Assembly: GCA_025128025.1 (NCBI GenBank)
Contig: JAHLYR010000003.1
Coordinates: forward strand, 1-59,535
DNA from: Synechococcus sp. CS-1330
GTDB taxonomy: Bacteria; Cyanobacteriota; Cyanobacteriia; PCC-6307; Cyanobiaceae
Length of the DNA: 59,535 bases
Reading direction: 5' to 3'
Shown: piece by piece, positions 27,386-36,447 of the stretch
How positions within the stretch are numbered: position 1 is the first letter of the stretch
Layout: every line of letters begins with the position of its first letter
Program-made: the position numbers and the translations under genes
Notes under the pieces: model-generated
Databases searched by the model: none
Told to the model about the DNA's origin: nothing
What the model saw: the letters and a program-made list of their open reading frames with translations, nothing else

Positions 27386-27802
27386 ATGACCTCCGCCCTC
27401 GCCCCTTTCGCCTGGTCGTTGCTGCTGGCAGCTGGCGTGGTGGTGTTCAGCACTGTGCCTCTGGGCGCCGCCCGCTCCAAGGCCAATTTCCAGCTGGCCG
27501 ACCTGGCCGCCCCGCGGGCCATGTTTGAGCGGCTGCCGGCCTGGGGAAAGCGGGCCGCCTGGGCGCACCAAAACTGCTTTGAAGCCTTCACCCTGCACGC
27601 CCCCGCTGCCCTGCTGTGCCTGGTGGCTGGTGTCAGCAGTCCGATAGCGCTCGCCGCGGCCTGGATCCATCCCCTGCTGCGCCTGGCCTACATCGGCATG
27701 TATGTGGGCAACGTGCCAGCGCTGCGCGGCCTGTGCTGGGCGGGCGCCCTCACCTGCAGCGGCATCCTCTACGTGGAGGGGCTACGGGCCCTGATCGGAT
27801 GA
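27386..27802 (+). CDS. MAPEG family membrane protein
   Basis: The 138-residue protein has four membrane segments and the MAPEG signature region AAWAHQNCFEAFTLHAPAALL. MAPEG proteins include glutathione S-transferases and peroxidases of the membrane; bacterial members are mostly uncharacterised. The link to the neighbouring gamma-glutamyl/glutathione genes is suggestive but is only inference, since it is on the opposite strand. The ATG at 27386 is preferred to a TTG at 27371. Confidence 0.78.
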   Translation: MTSALAPFAWSLLLAAGVVVFSTVPLGAARSKANFQLADLAAPRAMFERLPAWGKRAAWAHQNCFEAFTLHAPAALLCLVAGVSSPIALAAAWIHPLLRLAYIGMYVGNVPALRGLCWAGALTCSGILYVEGLRALIG

Positions 27803-27909
27803 CAACGGCAGCCCCCCGACCTAAACCGGGGGCTGGATTGCAGCCACCACCGATGAGCCGAGGGGTTGGACGGAGCGAAAGGACTTCAGGGCGCTGGAGG
27901 AGTAGCAGC

Positions 27910-28530
27910 ATGGCCCTGGTCACAACAGCCTTGCTGTCAGTGGCCACAACGCCCCTGCCGACACTCTCCGCGACGGCCAATCCGTCCCACGGGAGCAGCA
28001 ACCATGGCACCAAGAACCCGGATTACTGGAAGCGCGATTCCAACCGCTGGCACAGCACCCGCTGGAATCCCAACGAGCAGTACAACCACTGGAACCGTCC
28101 GGTGGACTATCGCCGGCAGCATCCCGGCTGGGCTCGCCACGACTGGCAGCGGCACCGGCCCTGGAAGCACGGCTGGTATGGACGGGGCTGGTACGGGGGA
28201 GCTCCCTCCTGGGGATGGTGGGGACCCCGGTCCACGGCCTGGGGCATCACCGGCCTGGCCACCGCCGCCACGATCAACGCAGCGGTGAGCTCCGCCATCG
28301 ACGCGAAACAGACCACGATCGTGGTGCCGGAAAGCACTTACCAGCTGGATTACGGTTCGCTAGAGGCACCGAATGACCACGTGGTGACCTTCGTGGTCGA
28401 CCGTGACGGCCGCAGCTTCAGCATGGATGCAGACTGCGCAGATGGCGAGCTGAACGGCTACGCCCCCACGATCGCCGCCGAAGGCCAGTTGCTCAATGCT
28501 GCCTGCCAGGTGGCCTTCGGCAGTCCCTGA
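27910..28530 (+). CDS. Secreted Trp/Tyr/Gly/His-rich protein, unknown function
   Basis: The ATG at 27910 has GGAGG nine bases upstream and gives a 206-residue protein with a signal peptide (ALVTTALLSVATTPLPTLSA). An ATG at 27853 in the same frame would add a basic N-terminal stretch. The mature part opens with an aromatic, basic, Trp/Arg/His/Asn-rich region (about 30-95, including GWYGRGWYGG), then a hydrophobic GITGLATAATINAAVSSAID segment. The C-terminal domain (TTIVVPESTYQLDYGSLEAP, with Cys residues in DADCADG and LNAACQV) may form a disulfide. I know no function. Confidence 0.6.
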   Translation: MALVTTALLSVATTPLPTLSATANPSHGSSNHGTKNPDYWKRDSNRWHSTRWNPNEQYNHWNRPVDYRRQHPGWARHDWQRHRPWKHGWYGRGWYGGAPSWGWWGPRSTAWGITGLATAATINAAVSSAIDAKQTTIVVPESTYQLDYGSLEAPNDHVVTFVVDRDGRSFSMDADCADGELNGYAPTIAAEGQLLNAACQVAFGSP

Positions 28531-28565
28531 ACTTCTCAACTGAGCTTCTCAGCTGAGAAGTTCAG
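28527..28565. terminator. Nested inverted repeat between convergent genes
   Basis: The arms CTGAACTTCTCA (28527-28538) and TGAGAAGTTCAG (28554-28565) pair perfectly, and inside them CTGAG/CTCAG (28540-28552) forms a second small stem. The structure covers the stop codon of the secreted protein gene and the stop of the opposite SLOG-fold gene. It has no T-run, so bidirectional termination or mRNA 3'-end protection is inferred from position only. Confidence 0.55.
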
Positions 28566-29074
28566 TCGAAGAACATCACACTGACAACCTTGCCCATGTC
28601 CTCCGCGACCCGGCAGCTGGCTAGCAGGGTTTCACTGTCGTGGAAGGCGTAACAAATCAGCTGATCGCAACGACTTATGATGTCATGGTTGCAGAGGCTG
28701 CTTGCCATCGGCAGGGGCAGCTCATCGTGCTCTGGCTTATCGACCAGATGCAGCACTCGCTCCAATTGATCTCGAGACTCTCCGGGTTGGCGATCAAGGC
28801 TCTGGGGCAAAAGTACGGTGAGCCTGGCCGGATCAATCTCCAGCACGCTGCGAATCACCGCCGCATTAACGCCCTGGGATCCAGAGGTGATCAGATTGTG
28901 ACCCTCCTGAGCCAGGGAGCGGGCTACTAATTCGACCAGATGGATCGAAACCACGGGCACATGGCGACTGCCCAAAATTGCAATCCGACGCTTGCTGCGG
29001 TCCTGGAGCATCGCCAGTTCCTGGGCCAGGGTGTCGATACGATCAATCGACGGAAGATCAAGGGACCGCGACAC
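28562..29074 (-). CDS. SLOG/Rossmann-type protein (DNA recombination-mediator-like)
   Basis: The 170-residue protein has a Rossmann-like core with AILGSRHVPVVS near residue 33 and GHNLITSGSQGVNAAVI near 58-74, a pattern shared by the SLOG superfamily (DprA/LOG-like nucleotide-binding proteins). It lacks the rest of DprA. Similar cyanobacterial proteins are annotated as DNA recombination-mediator-like, but an activity is not known. The gene converges with the secreted protein gene across a nested hairpin, and it lies 36 bases downstream of the DRTGG protein gene's stop on the opposite side of its own start. Confidence 0.6.
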   Translation of the reverse strand: MSRSLDLPSIDRIDTLAQELAMLQDRSKRRIAILGSRHVPVVSIHLVELVARSLAQEGHNLITSGSQGVNAAVIRSVLEIDPARLTVLLPQSLDRQPGESRDQLERVLHLVDKPEHDELPLPMASSLCNHDIISRCDQLICYAFHDSETLLASCRVAEDMGKVVSVMFFD

Positions 29075-29110
29075 CAGTAGCCACCTGCCAGTCCTTTGAA
29101 ACTAGCAGCG

Positions 29111-30208
29111 TTATTTCATTAACGCGGGCAACTGCAACCGAGCAAACAGGCGCTCGAAATTGCAATGCTCTTCCACCAGCCGGAAGGCAAAGCTTGCCTT
29201 CACCACTTCGTGCAGACGCACATGACCAAAGGCCTGCTCAATCACTTCCACCGTAGTGAGGGTGTCGTGCTCCACCTTGAGCAGGGGCACCTCCAGCTCC
29301 TCGGCCCGGTTGAGCAGCTGGGGCAGCGGGTCTCCAGCACCAGTGAGAATCAGGCACTGGGTTGAGGCCTCCAAGGCTGCCAGCTGAATATCGGTGCGAT
29401 CAGCGCCAGTCACCACCGCCATGTTGCGGCGGCGCCGGAAAAACTCCATTGCTGAGTTGACGTTCATGGCGCCAATTGAGAGAGTTTCAACCAGGAGATC
29501 AAGCCGTTCCGGGCAGCACAGCACCTGGGCACCGAGCCGCAGGGCCAGCTCCTCCACCGTGACACTGCGCAGCAGAGGGCTTTGGGGCATGACGCCAAGC
29601 ACCGGCAAACCAAGTCGCTCTAAGGCAGGTACCACTTCGGAGCACAGCTGGGCCACAAGCCCAGGCTTAACGGCATTGAGCACCACCCCCGCCAGATGCT
29701 CACCCAACTCGGCCTGAGCCGCCAGGAGCGGGTCGATGCTGCAGCTATTGATCCAGGGATGCACCAGCAACACCGATGCCTCCAAGCCCCGGGCCAGCTG
29801 GGCCAGGCTGAGGCCGTAAAGCAATCCCTCATGCAAGCTGCCGGCGGCTTCCAGCAGGGTGAGCCCGTCGCTGTCGGCGGCCAGCTGCTGACGCAGCTGC
29901 TCAAAACCCGAGCCGGGATCCAAGTCACCCTGCAGCAGCCGCCGCTCTGCCGTGAGCGGATCGAGCACATGCAGGGAGGGAATCAGGTTTGCTTCCGGAA
30001 GCCCCAGGGTGGCGCCGATGAAACGCACATCCGCATCCAGCAGAGGCGCCTGGCTGGCAGCATCCGCCGGACTATCGAGGCTGGTGGCTAGGGGCTTGCC
30101 AAAACGCACCGGCACTCCCTGACGAGCCAGCTGGCGGGCCAAACCAAGCACCACCGCCGATTTACCACTGAAGGATTCGCAGGAGCCGATCAGCAAGGTG
30201 GGGGCCAT
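29111..30208 (-). CDS. BioD-like/DRTGG phosphotransacetylase-family protein
   Basis: The 365-residue product starts with a P-loop of the BioD type (LLIGSCESFSGKSAVVLGLA, residues about 4-23) and continues with the Rossmann-like domain of dethiobiotin-synthetase-like proteins. The C-terminal half has a DRTGG-type domain (LSIGAMNVNSAMEFFRRR, AVVTGADRTDIQLAALE). This arrangement matches the N-terminal portion of long phosphotransacetylases, but the catalytic PTA domain is absent. A regulatory, nucleotide-sensing role is likely but unproven. Confidence 0.75.
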   Translation of the reverse strand: MAPTLLIGSCESFSGKSAVVLGLARQLARQGVPVRFGKPLATSLDSPADAASQAPLLDADVRFIGATLGLPEANLIPSLHVLDPLTAERRLLQGDLDPGSGFEQLRQQLAADSDGLTLLEAAGSLHEGLLYGLSLAQLARGLEASVLLVHPWINSCSIDPLLAAQAELGEHLAGVVLNAVKPGLVAQLCSEVVPALERLGLPVLGVMPQSPLLRSVTVEELALRLGAQVLCCPERLDLLVETLSIGAMNVNSAMEFFRRRRNMAVVTGADRTDIQLAALEASTQCLILTGAGDPLPQLLNRAEELEVPLLKVEHDTLTTVEVIEQAFGHVRLHEVVKASFAFRLVEEHCNFERLFARLQLPALMK

Positions 30209-30244
30209 CGGTCAACCTCGCTTGGGGGTGTCTTGAAGCGAAAT

Positions 30245-30637
30245 TTAGGCGGCGCTGCCCACTGCTTCGGTAGCAAGGGGCGGCTGACCCAGCAGCAGCC
30301 ATTGCCAGAAACTCGCGGGCAACTGCTCCCCTTCCCGATCCATCAACCATTGGACCAGCTGGTGACAGGGCAGCTCGAAGCTGTACTGCACCTCTGGTAA
30401 ATCAGGAAAAATTAAATCGCAGTGGAGAATTTCCTGGGGTGCTGTTTCACCACTCCAGCTCAACCGCAGCACGTGACTACGCCCCCCCTGCAGCAGGCGC
30501 TTACCGGCCCAATCGCCTTCCAGCAGGATCTCCAAAGCACCCTCTAAAGACATCAGCCGTCCCAGCCCACCGCAGTAGGGAGCAAATAGGGGCACTAGGG
30601 GAGCAACGGACTCAGGGATCATGCCAGTGGGCATCAA
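30245..30637 (-). CDS. Conserved cyanobacterial protein, possibly EbsA-like
   Basis: The 130-residue soluble protein has no membrane segment and no motif that I can assign firmly. Features are LVPLFAPYCGGLGRLMSLEG, an acidic HCDLIFPDLPEVQYSFEL stretch and a Trp-rich end. It resembles small cyanobacterial proteins annotated EbsA, which assist type IV pilus assembly and biofilm suppression, but I cannot confirm this. Starts at 30637 and 30622 (IPESVAPL) are both possible. It lies 36 bases upstream of the DRTGG protein on the same strand, probably co-transcribed. Confidence 0.55.
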   Translation of the reverse strand: MMPTGMIPESVAPLVPLFAPYCGGLGRLMSLEGALEILLEGDWAGKRLLQGGRSHVLRLSWSGETAPQEILHCDLIFPDLPEVQYSFELPCHQLVQWLMDREGEQLPASFWQWLLLGQPPLATEAVGSAA

Positions 30638-30701
30638 GGCGGCGTATCCGTCAACTATGTCCGACCATGCTGAAGCGTCAGCCGCCGTTTATGCCAGGCA
30701 G

Positions 30702-31442
30702 ATGACCAATTTTGATGGATGCCGGATCGCGGTTACCGGTGCGAGCGGCAGCCTGGGTCGGTCCCTGCTCCAGGAACTAGCCCAGCAAGGCGCCTCACTG
30801 GCAGCCCTCACCAGCAGCAGCGAACCCTTGCTGCTGCTCGATCCTGCTGGCACAGCAATTCCCCTAGAGCAGGTCTGCTGGCAATGCGGCCAGGAGCAGG
30901 AGCTGCGCGGGCTGCTGGAGCGGGTAGACATCCTGGTGCTCAACCACGGCATCAACCAGCTACAGCTACGCAGCCGCTCAGCCACGGCGCTTGCCCTGGA
31001 GGTGAATGCCCTGAGCAGCTGGCGACTGCTGGAGCTGTTTGCCGAGGTGGTGCAACAAAGCCCCCGTTCAGAGAGGCCTAAGCCGGAGGTGTGGATCAAC
31101 ACCTCGGAGGCGGAGATCCAGCCCGCCCTCAGCCCCCTCTATGAATTGAGCAAACGGCTGTTAGGCAATTTGGTGAGCCTGCGGGCCCTGGATCTCTCTG
31201 GTGCAAGCGGGCCCCTGCGCATCCGCAGGCTGGTGCTGGGGCCATTCCGCTCCAGCCTCAACCCAATCGGGGTGATGGGGCCGGGATTCGTGGCCAATCA
31301 GGTAGTTGCCCAGGCCCGGCTAGGGCTCAGCCTGATCATCGTGACCCCAAACCCACTCACCTACGTGTTAATGCCGCTAAGCACCCTGGCGCGTTGGGGC
31401 TACTTCAAGCTGCTGACTCGGCCAAGCCCCGGCCAGCCCTAG
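30702..31442 (+). CDS. Short-chain dehydrogenase/reductase (SDR)
   Basis: The 246-residue product has the Rossmann nucleotide motif VTGASGSLG near residue 11, VLNHGIN in place of the usual NNAG, and a YELSK active-site-like stretch (Tyr-x3-Lys). The C-terminus is hydrophobic ([16 protein letters not shown]) and may attach to the membrane. The substrate is unknown; it resembles the reductase part of cyanobacterial sterol-desaturase/SDR proteins. The ATG at 30702 fits the family start; ATGs at 30657 and 30621 would overlap or approach the divergent gene. Its 3' end overlaps map by four bases. Confidence 0.7.
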   Translation: MTNFDGCRIAVTGASGSLGRSLLQELAQQGASLAALTSSSEPLLLLDPAGTAIPLEQVCWQCGQEQELRGLLERVDILVLNHGINQLQLRSRSATALALEVNALSSWRLLELFAEVVQQSPRSERPKPEVWINTSEAEIQPALSPLYELSKRLLGNLVSLRALDLSGASGPLRIRRLVLGPFRSSLNPIGVMGPGFVANQVVAQARLGLSLIIVTPNPLTYVLMPLSTLARWGYFKLLTRPSPGQP

Positions 31443-32296
31443 AAATCGCGATCGGTCAGGATTTCGCAACCGTCGCTGGTTACGGCGATGGTGTGCTCCC
31501 ACTGGGCCGACCAGCTGCCATCAACGGTCACCACGGTCCAGCGATCCTTGAGGGTGCGGCAGGCCTTGCTGCCGGCATTGAGGATCGGCTCCACCGCCAG
31601 AGTCATGCCCGGGCGCAGCTTCATGTTGGGCAGATCTCGGGTGCGGAAATTGAACACCGAGGGCTCCTCGTGCAAATTGCGGCCCACTCCATGGCCCGTG
31701 TAGTCCTCCACCACCGCAAAACCGTGGGCCTCGACGTGGTCTTGGACCGCTCCAGCGATGTCGAGGAGTGTGTTGCCCGCCTTGATCTGGCGCAGCCCTT
31801 GCATCAGCGATTCCTGGGCCACCCGGCAGAGGGTCTGGGACTCCTCGGTGGCGCCTTCACCTACGCAAAGGCTGACGCAGCTGTCGCCGTGATAGCCGTC
31901 GAAGTAGGCACCGGTGTCGATCTTCACCAGATCGCCGGCCTGAATAACCCGTTTGCTGTTCGGGATGCCGTGCACTACTTCGTTATTGATCGAGGCGCAA
32001 ATGCTGGCCGGGAAACCGTGATACCCCTTGAAGCTGGGGGTAGCACCCATCTCGCGGATGCGCTTTTCAGCATGGCGATCGAGGTCGCCGGTGCTCATGC
32101 CGGGAGCCGCCAGCTCCAGAATTTCGCGCAGCACCGTGGCCACAATCCGGCTGGCCTTGCGCATGGTGTTGATCTCGCGGGCCGACTTGATTTCAACGCC
32201 GCGCCGTCCCTTCTGGATGCGTGGACCGGTTTCAACGGTGGGGGAGGCAACCGCCGCGCCCTTGGTGCTGGCCAGTAGGTCGGCAAACAGATTCAT
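31439..32296 (-). CDS. map: Methionine aminopeptidase, type I
   Basis: The 285-residue enzyme removes the initiator Met from nascent proteins. The metal ligands are visible in [16 protein letters not shown] (two Asp), [13 protein letters not shown] (His), AVEPILN (Glu) and WEHTIAV (Glu). The about 35-residue N-terminal extension ([15 protein letters not shown]...) precedes the catalytic domain, as in many cyanobacterial Map proteins. It is divergent from rplS by 149 bases, and its 3' end overlaps the SDR gene by four bases. Confidence 0.93.
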   Translation of the reverse strand: MNLFADLLASTKGAAVASPTVETGPRIQKGRRGVEIKSAREINTMRKASRIVATVLREILELAAPGMSTGDLDRHAEKRIREMGATPSFKGYHGFPASICASINNEVVHGIPNSKRVIQAGDLVKIDTGAYFDGYHGDSCVSLCVGEGATEESQTLCRVAQESLMQGLRQIKAGNTLLDIAGAVQDHVEAHGFAVVEDYTGHGVGRNLHEEPSVFNFRTRDLPNMKLRPGMTLAVEPILNAGSKACRTLKDRWTVVTVDGSWSAQWEHTIAVTSDGCEILTDRDF

Positions 32297-32445
32297 TCAA
32301 TGACCCACCGGCAGCTATCCGGCAGCGATGTAGGGCAGAACTGAAAGCTACCAATGGGACTGGACCGCTGTGGCAAAGGCGGAATAGCAAAAGGGGCACC
32401 ACGAGCCGGTACACTGCATCTTTGGCCAGGCGTAGCGGAGCTGAG

Positions 32446-32928
32446 ATGGCAACGGAGTCGACAGAAAATCAAGCGGTTGATCAGGTGGTAGATGCCACCG
32501 TGAGCACTGCAGCTCCTGCGGCCACCGCGGTGCAAGAAAAACCCGCCGCCGCGAAGGCCAAAACCGGCAAACTCAGCGCCCAAGAGCTGATCCGCGCCTT
32601 TGAGGCGGAGCAACTCAAGGATGAGCTGCCCGACATTTACGTCGGCGACACTGTCAAAGTGGGTGTGCGCATCCGCGAAGGCAACAAGGAGCGCGTGCAG
32701 CCCTACGAGGGCGTGGTGATCGCTAAGCGCCATGGCGGCCTAAACGAAACCATCACGGTGCGCCGGATTTTCCAGGGCATTGGCGTGGAGCGGGTCTTCA
32801 TGCTTCACAGTCCTCAAGTTGCCTCCGTGAATGTGGAGCGCCGCGGTAAGGTGCGTCGGGCGAAGCTCTTTTACTTGCGCGACCGGGTGGGTAAAGCCAC
32901 ACGCGTCAAGCAACGCTTCGACCGCTGA
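32446..32928 (+). CDS. rplS: 50S ribosomal protein L19
   Basis: The 160-residue protein has the L19 core ([51 protein letters not shown] and [18 protein letters not shown]). An Ala/Thr/Val-rich N-terminal extension of about 45 residues is typical of picocyanobacterial L19. The ATG at 32446 has GGAG six bases upstream. A TACACT sequence at 32410-32415 is a possible -10 promoter element. A hairpin follows the stop at 32946-32983. Confidence 0.94.
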   Translation: MATESTENQAVDQVVDATVSTAAPAATAVQEKPAAAKAKTGKLSAQELIRAFEAEQLKDELPDIYVGDTVKVGVRIREGNKERVQPYEGVVIAKRHGGLNETITVRRIFQGIGVERVFMLHSPQVASVNVERRGKVRRAKLFYLRDRVGKATRVKQRFDR

Positions 32929-32945
32929 GGTTGCCAACGCAACGT

Positions 32946-32983
32946 CAGCCTGCCGTCTTGGGATCCCTCAAGACAGCTGGCTG
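32946..32983 (+). terminator. Candidate rplS terminator hairpin
   Basis: The sequence forms CAGCC (32946-32950) with GGCTG (32979-32983) and, inside it, GTCTTG (32955-32960) with CAAGAC (32969-32974) around an 8-base loop. It starts 18 bases after the rplS stop and lies before tRNA-Trp. No T-run follows, so termination is inferred from position only. Confidence 0.4.
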
Positions 32984-33020
32984 ATTAGCCGCGGCCTCCT
33001 GATTACGGGGCATCGGCCAT

Positions 33021-33093
33021 GCGCCGTTAGTTCAGTTGGTAGAACGCAGGTCTCCAAAACCTGATGTCGGGGGTTCAAGTCCTCCACGGCGCG
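33021..33093 (+). tRNA. tRNA-Trp (CCA)
   Basis: A complete cloverleaf can be drawn. The acceptor stem pairs GCGCCGT (33021-33027) with ACGGCGC (33086-33092), with discriminator G33093. The D arm contains AGTTCAGTTGGTAGA, the anticodon loop TCTCCAAAA carries CCA, and the T arm is GGGGGTTCAAGTCCTCC-like. The CCA tail is not encoded. It lies between rplS and a small conserved gene. Confidence 0.96.
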
Positions 33094-33128
33094 TTCGATG
33101 CCCCAATTTGCAGTTTGCTGGTTTGAGC

Positions 33129-33317
33129 ATGGAGTTGGATTTACAACCCGGAGATGTGGTCAAGGTGCTCGAATCAGCCGCTCTGGGCTGGGTTCGAGCT
33201 CGGGTGATCCGGGTGAAATCCGGTGGCAGGGTGGTTGTGCAGAGCGACCAAGGTCGTGAATTCACAGCCCGAGGCAATCAGGTTCGTTTGATTGAACCAG
33301 CAGGGTTTAGGCCCTGA
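33129..33317 (+). CDS. Small conserved KOW/SH3-like protein
   Basis: The 62-residue product is rich in Val and charged residues and has the alternating pattern of a small beta-barrel (LQPGDVVKVLESAALGWVRAR, GGRVVVQSDQGREFTA). Similar short proteins are widely conserved in marine and freshwater Synechococcus without known function. The ATG at 33129 is the first plausible start after tRNA-Trp; a longer frame runs through the tRNA and is not coding. It ends about 127 bases before tRNA-Asp. Confidence 0.6.
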   Translation: MELDLQPGDVVKVLESAALGWVRARVIRVKSGGRVVVQSDQGREFTARGNQVRLIEPAGFRP

Positions 33318-33372
33318 GATTTATGCGGCTTTAATGCCGATCCGCAATGCCGGTCTGCCCTAAACCAATTGG

Positions 33373-33402
33373 TTGACGAGCGGACCGGCCATCACGGATA
33401 CT
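33373..33402 (+). promoter_or_regulatory. Candidate promoter for tRNA-Asp
   Basis: TTGACG (33373-33378) and GATACT (33397-33402) are separated by 18 bases, fitting a sigma-70-type promoter, with the tRNA-Asp start about 42 bases downstream. The -35 element is a good match and the -10 element is moderate. No experimental support is available. Confidence 0.45.
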
Positions 33403-33444
33403 TTCAAAGTCGCCACGCGACACAGTTAGCTTAAAAAGCTGCCT

Positions 33445-33518
33445 GGGACTGTAGTTCAACCGGTTAGAGCACCGCCCTGTCACGGCGGAAGTTGCGGGTT
33501 CGAATCCCGTCAGTCCCG
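33445..33518 (+). tRNA. tRNA-Asp (GTC)
   Basis: The acceptor stem pairs GGGACTG (33445-33451) with CAGTCCC (33511-33517), with discriminator G33518. The D arm contains AGTTCAACCGGTTAGAGC, the anticodon loop CCTGTCACG gives GTC, and the T arm is GCGGGTTCGAATCCCGT. CCA is not encoded. It lies 26 bases before gltX. Confidence 0.97.
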
Positions 33519-33544
33519 TTCCATTTCAATTAGGAGTTGCCCCT

Positions 33545-35026
33545 GTGGATGCTGCGCAGTCCGTAGCAGGGCAACCATCTTCAGATCGGCCGGTTCGGGT
33601 TCGCCTCGCCCCGAGCCCAACGGGCACGCTGCACATAGGCACGGCGCGAACAGCAGTCTTCAACTGGCTTTACGCCCGCCGCCTGGGCGGGCAGTTTTTG
33701 CTGCGCATTGAAGACACCGACAAAGAGCGCAGCAAGTCCGAATACACCACCAACATCCTCGAAGGGCTGCAGTGGCTGGGGCTGCAATGGGACGGCGAAC
33801 CCGTAATTCAGAGCGCTCGCATCAGCGAGCACCGGGCCGCCATCGAGCAACTGCTTGCATCCGGCCACGCCTATCGCTGCTATGCCAGCGAGGCGGAACT
33901 CACCGCCATGCGGGAGCAGCAGGCGGCCAGCAAGCAGGCCCCCCGCTACGACAACCGCCACCGCGACCTAACCACTGAGCAGCAACAGGCCTTCATCGCC
34001 GAGGGGCGCCAAGCCACCATCCGCTTCCGCATCGACGACGACGCCACGATCACCTGGAGCGACCTGGTCCGAGGCGAAATGCGCTGGGCCGGCGCCGACC
34101 TAGGTGGCGACATGGTGATCGCCCGCCGCGCCGCCGCCGACCAGATCGGCGACCCCCTCTACAACCTGGTGGTGGTGGTAGACGATGCCGCCATGGCGAT
34201 CAGCCATGTGATCCGCGGCGAAGACCACATCGCCAACACCGCCAAACAGCTGCTGCTTTATCAGGCCCTTGGCGCCGAGCCACCGGTGTTTGCCCACACC
34301 CCCCTGATCCTTAACCAGGAGGGCAAAAAGCTCTCCAAGCGCGATGGCGTCACCTCGGTGAGCGACTTTCGGCAGATGGGCTACTCCGCTGAAGCCTTAG
34401 CCAACTACATGACCCTGCTGGGCTGGTCGCCGCCGGAAGGGATGGGCGAGCGCTTCAGCCTGGCTGAGGCTGCGGCCGCGTTTTCTTTCGAGCGGGTCAA
34501 CCGCGCCGGCGCTCGCTTCGACTGGGACAAGCTCAACTGGCTAAACGGCCAGGTGCTGCACGAGCTGGACCCCGAGGCCCTGCGGCAGCAGCTGCTGCCG
34601 CTCTGGGCCGCCGCGGGCTGGCCGGCTGATTCCAGCGGCATCAGCGCAGACGCCGCCTGGCAGCTTCAGCTATGTGAGCTACTCGGCCCCTCCCTCACCC
34701 TGCTGGCCGACGGTGTCGACCAGGCCCGGCCGTTCTTCACAACCCCAGCCCTCAACGAAGCTGCCAGCGCCCAGCTCGAACTCGAGGGTGCCCGCCCAGC
34801 TCTGGCAGCCCTACTGGAGCAGTTGCCGCCAGGCGCCCTGGAGCCAGATCAGGCCCAGGCGCTGCTTGGCGAGTCCGCAGCTGCCGCCGGCGTCAAGAAG
34901 GGCGTGATCATGAAGAGCCTGCGAGCAGCGCTACTCGGCAGCCTCCAGGGCCCAGACCTACTGGCCACCTGGCTGCTGCTGCACCGATGCGGCGCCGACC
35001 GCCCCCGCATCGACCGCTGCCTCTGA
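33545..35026 (+). CDS. gltX: Glutamyl-tRNA synthetase
   Basis: The 493-residue class I synthetase has [17 protein letters not shown] (HIGH motif), [21 protein letters not shown] and the KMSKS-type GKKLSKRDG. In cyanobacteria this enzyme charges both tRNA-Glu and tRNA-Gln and supplies Glu-tRNA for the C5 heme pathway, thus feeding HemL. The GTG start at 33545 has AGGAG about ten bases before it. Its 3' end overlaps the convergent antiporter by 69 bases. Confidence 0.94.
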   Translation: MDAAQSVAGQPSSDRPVRVRLAPSPTGTLHIGTARTAVFNWLYARRLGGQFLLRIEDTDKERSKSEYTTNILEGLQWLGLQWDGEPVIQSARISEHRAAIEQLLASGHAYRCYASEAELTAMREQQAASKQAPRYDNRHRDLTTEQQQAFIAEGRQATIRFRIDDDATITWSDLVRGEMRWAGADLGGDMVIARRAAADQIGDPLYNLVVVVDDAAMAISHVIRGEDHIANTAKQLLLYQALGAEPPVFAHTPLILNQEGKKLSKRDGVTSVSDFRQMGYSAEALANYMTLLGWSPPEGMGERFSLAEAAAAFSFERVNRAGARFDWDKLNWLNGQVLHELDPEALRQQLLPLWAAAGWPADSSGISADAAWQLQLCELLGPSLTLLADGVDQARPFFTTPALNEAASAQLELEGARPALAALLEQLPPGALEPDQAQALLGESAAAAGVKKGVIMKSLRAALLGSLQGPDLLATWLLLHRCGADRPRIDRCL

Positions 35027-36208
35027 GAGGCCCAGCCAGCGGGCCAGGGGCCCGGCGCTTAGGCCCTGCAGCCCCACGGTGAGCAGGATCGTCAGAAACA
35101 CCAACCCCTGAAGACGGCCGGCCCCCACCACTCCCGCCTGCTCAAGGCGAATCGCAAACAGACTGGCCACTGCCGCCGTAACGATGCCGCGGGGCGCCAG
35201 CCAGCTCATCAGGGCCCGCTGGGGCAGGCTGAAGGCGAGGCCCCAGGTGGCCAGGCCAATGGCCACGGGGCGCACCAGCAGCATCAAACTCAGCACGCAG
35301 GCCACACCTCCCCAGCCCAAGGGGCTGAGTTCGGCCCAGCTCACATCGGCCGCCAGCAGGGGAAAAAGCATCGTGATCGCCAGCTGGGCCAACTGACGAA
35401 TCAACTCATCGAGCTCAGCGGCATCAGTGTCGGGCCGGCGACCCACCACCACGCCAGCCGCCACGGCCGCCGGCAAGCCCGACTCGGGCAGCAGCAGCTC
35501 ACAGCCGCTGAACATCAGGAACAGGGTGCCCAAGGTGAGCTGGAGCCGCAGGGCACCGGCCGGTTGGGCGGGAATGCGGCGCAGGGCTTCGGCCAGCAGC
35601 CAGCCGCAGAGGGCACCGATCGCCACACCGCCACCGAGACGTTGCAGCAGACCCAGGGCCAGCTCCCGCCAGCCATGAAGGTCGCCAAGGGCCAGCTCCA
35701 AAAGCAGTAGCGCCAACACTGCACCAATAGGCTCCAAGATCAGGCCCTCCCCCTCCAGCACCTCGCCCAGGGGCGGCGCCAGGCGGATCTGCCGCACCAG
35801 CGGGGTTACCACGGTGGGGCCAGTGGCCAGCACGATGGCGCTGAACACCGCCGCCAGCGACCAGTTCAGCCCCGCCAACCAGTGGGCTGCCAGCAGGCCA
35901 GCGGCGAGGCCGAGCACCAGGCGCACCAGCACGATGCGCAGCACCGCCTGCTTGGTGGCATCACCGGGCAGGCGCAGGTTGATGCCACCGTCAAACAGCA
36001 CCAGGCTGACCAGCAGGCCCACCACCGTGCCCAGCCCCGCACCCAGGTCGAGGGGTTCTACAAGGCCAAAACCGGAGCGTCCGATCACCAGGCCGGCGCT
36101 GAGCAGCAGCACCACCCCAGGCAAGCCGGTGAGCCAGGCCAGGGCCTGAGCTGTGGCCCCGGCAAAAACCGTGACCCCCCAAAGCAGGCCCAGTCGCTCA
36201 GGAGTCAT
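34958..36208 (-). CDS. Cation:proton antiporter (NhaP/CPA type)
   Basis: The 416-residue membrane protein has about twelve hydrophobic segments with antiporter motifs [40 protein letters not shown] and [13 protein letters not shown]. At the usual acidic pair of CPA-type exchangers it reads [12 protein letters not shown], with Glu where many relatives have Asp (EGxxxDPxGA). It probably exchanges Na+ or K+ for H+ across the cytoplasmic membrane. The 3' end overlaps gltX by 69 bases, and the ATG overlaps the preceding gene's stop by four bases. Confidence 0.82.
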   Translation of the reverse strand: MTPERLGLLWGVTVFAGATAQALAWLTGLPGVVLLLSAGLVIGRSGFGLVEPLDLGAGLGTVVGLLVSLVLFDGGINLRLPGDATKQAVLRIVLVRLVLGLAAGLLAAHWLAGLNWSLAAVFSAIVLATGPTVVTPLVRQIRLAPPLGEVLEGEGLILEPIGAVLALLLLELALGDLHGWRELALGLLQRLGGGVAIGALCGWLLAEALRRIPAQPAGALRLQLTLGTLFLMFSGCELLLPESGLPAAVAAGVVVGRRPDTDAAELDELIRQLAQLAITMLFPLLAADVSWAELSPLGWGGVACVLSLMLLVRPVAIGLATWGLAFSLPQRALMSWLAPRGIVTAAVASLFAIRLEQAGVVGAGRLQGLVFLTILLTVGLQGLSAGPLARWLGLSEAAVDAGAVGAASVQQQPGGQ

Positions 36209-36447
36209 TCATCGAGGGCGTTGAACTTGGGCTCCACATGGATGCCAATCACGCCGATGGGTCGCACCACCAGATACTCGCCCTCCAGGTCGCCGATCGG
36301 CACATTCACGAAGGCGTCTGGGGCGGAGGCGGTGAGAACCCCGCCATACCACTGCTGAAACGCCTCCAGGGTGGGGAAATTGACGGTTTCGGTCTGGCCG
36401 CCGCTCATATGCAGGTGAACGGCGTAGCGGCGGGGGATACGGGACAT
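36205..36447 (-). CDS. Small conserved protein, unknown function
   Basis: The 80-residue product from the ATG at 36447 reads as a compact soluble domain (RRYAVHLHMSGGQTETVNF, FQQWYGGVL, NVPIGDLEGEYLVVRPIGV). I do not recognise a named family, although its even hydrophobic pattern suggests a conserved cyanobacterial fold. The first 43 bases overlap the DUF1643 gene in another frame, and the stop overlaps the antiporter ATG by four bases, so the three genes form an operon. Confidence 0.65.
   Translation of the reverse strand: MSRIPRRYAVHLHMSGGQTETVNFPTLEAFQQWYGGVLTASAPDAFVNVPIGDLEGEYLVVRPIGVIGIHVEPKFNALDE

Noticed and set aside
31394-32278. 294-residue plus-strand frame
   Set aside because: It is antisense to map, a secure gene.
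32946-32983. Hairpin as a riboswitch or ncRNA
   Set aside because: It is short and right after rplS; a terminator or 3'-end structure is the simpler reading, and no conserved aptamer shape is visible.
36405-36447. Overlap of DUF1643 and the 80-residue gene as an assembly error
   Set aside because: Both frames are continuous with good composition, and small same-strand overlaps are frequent across this window.
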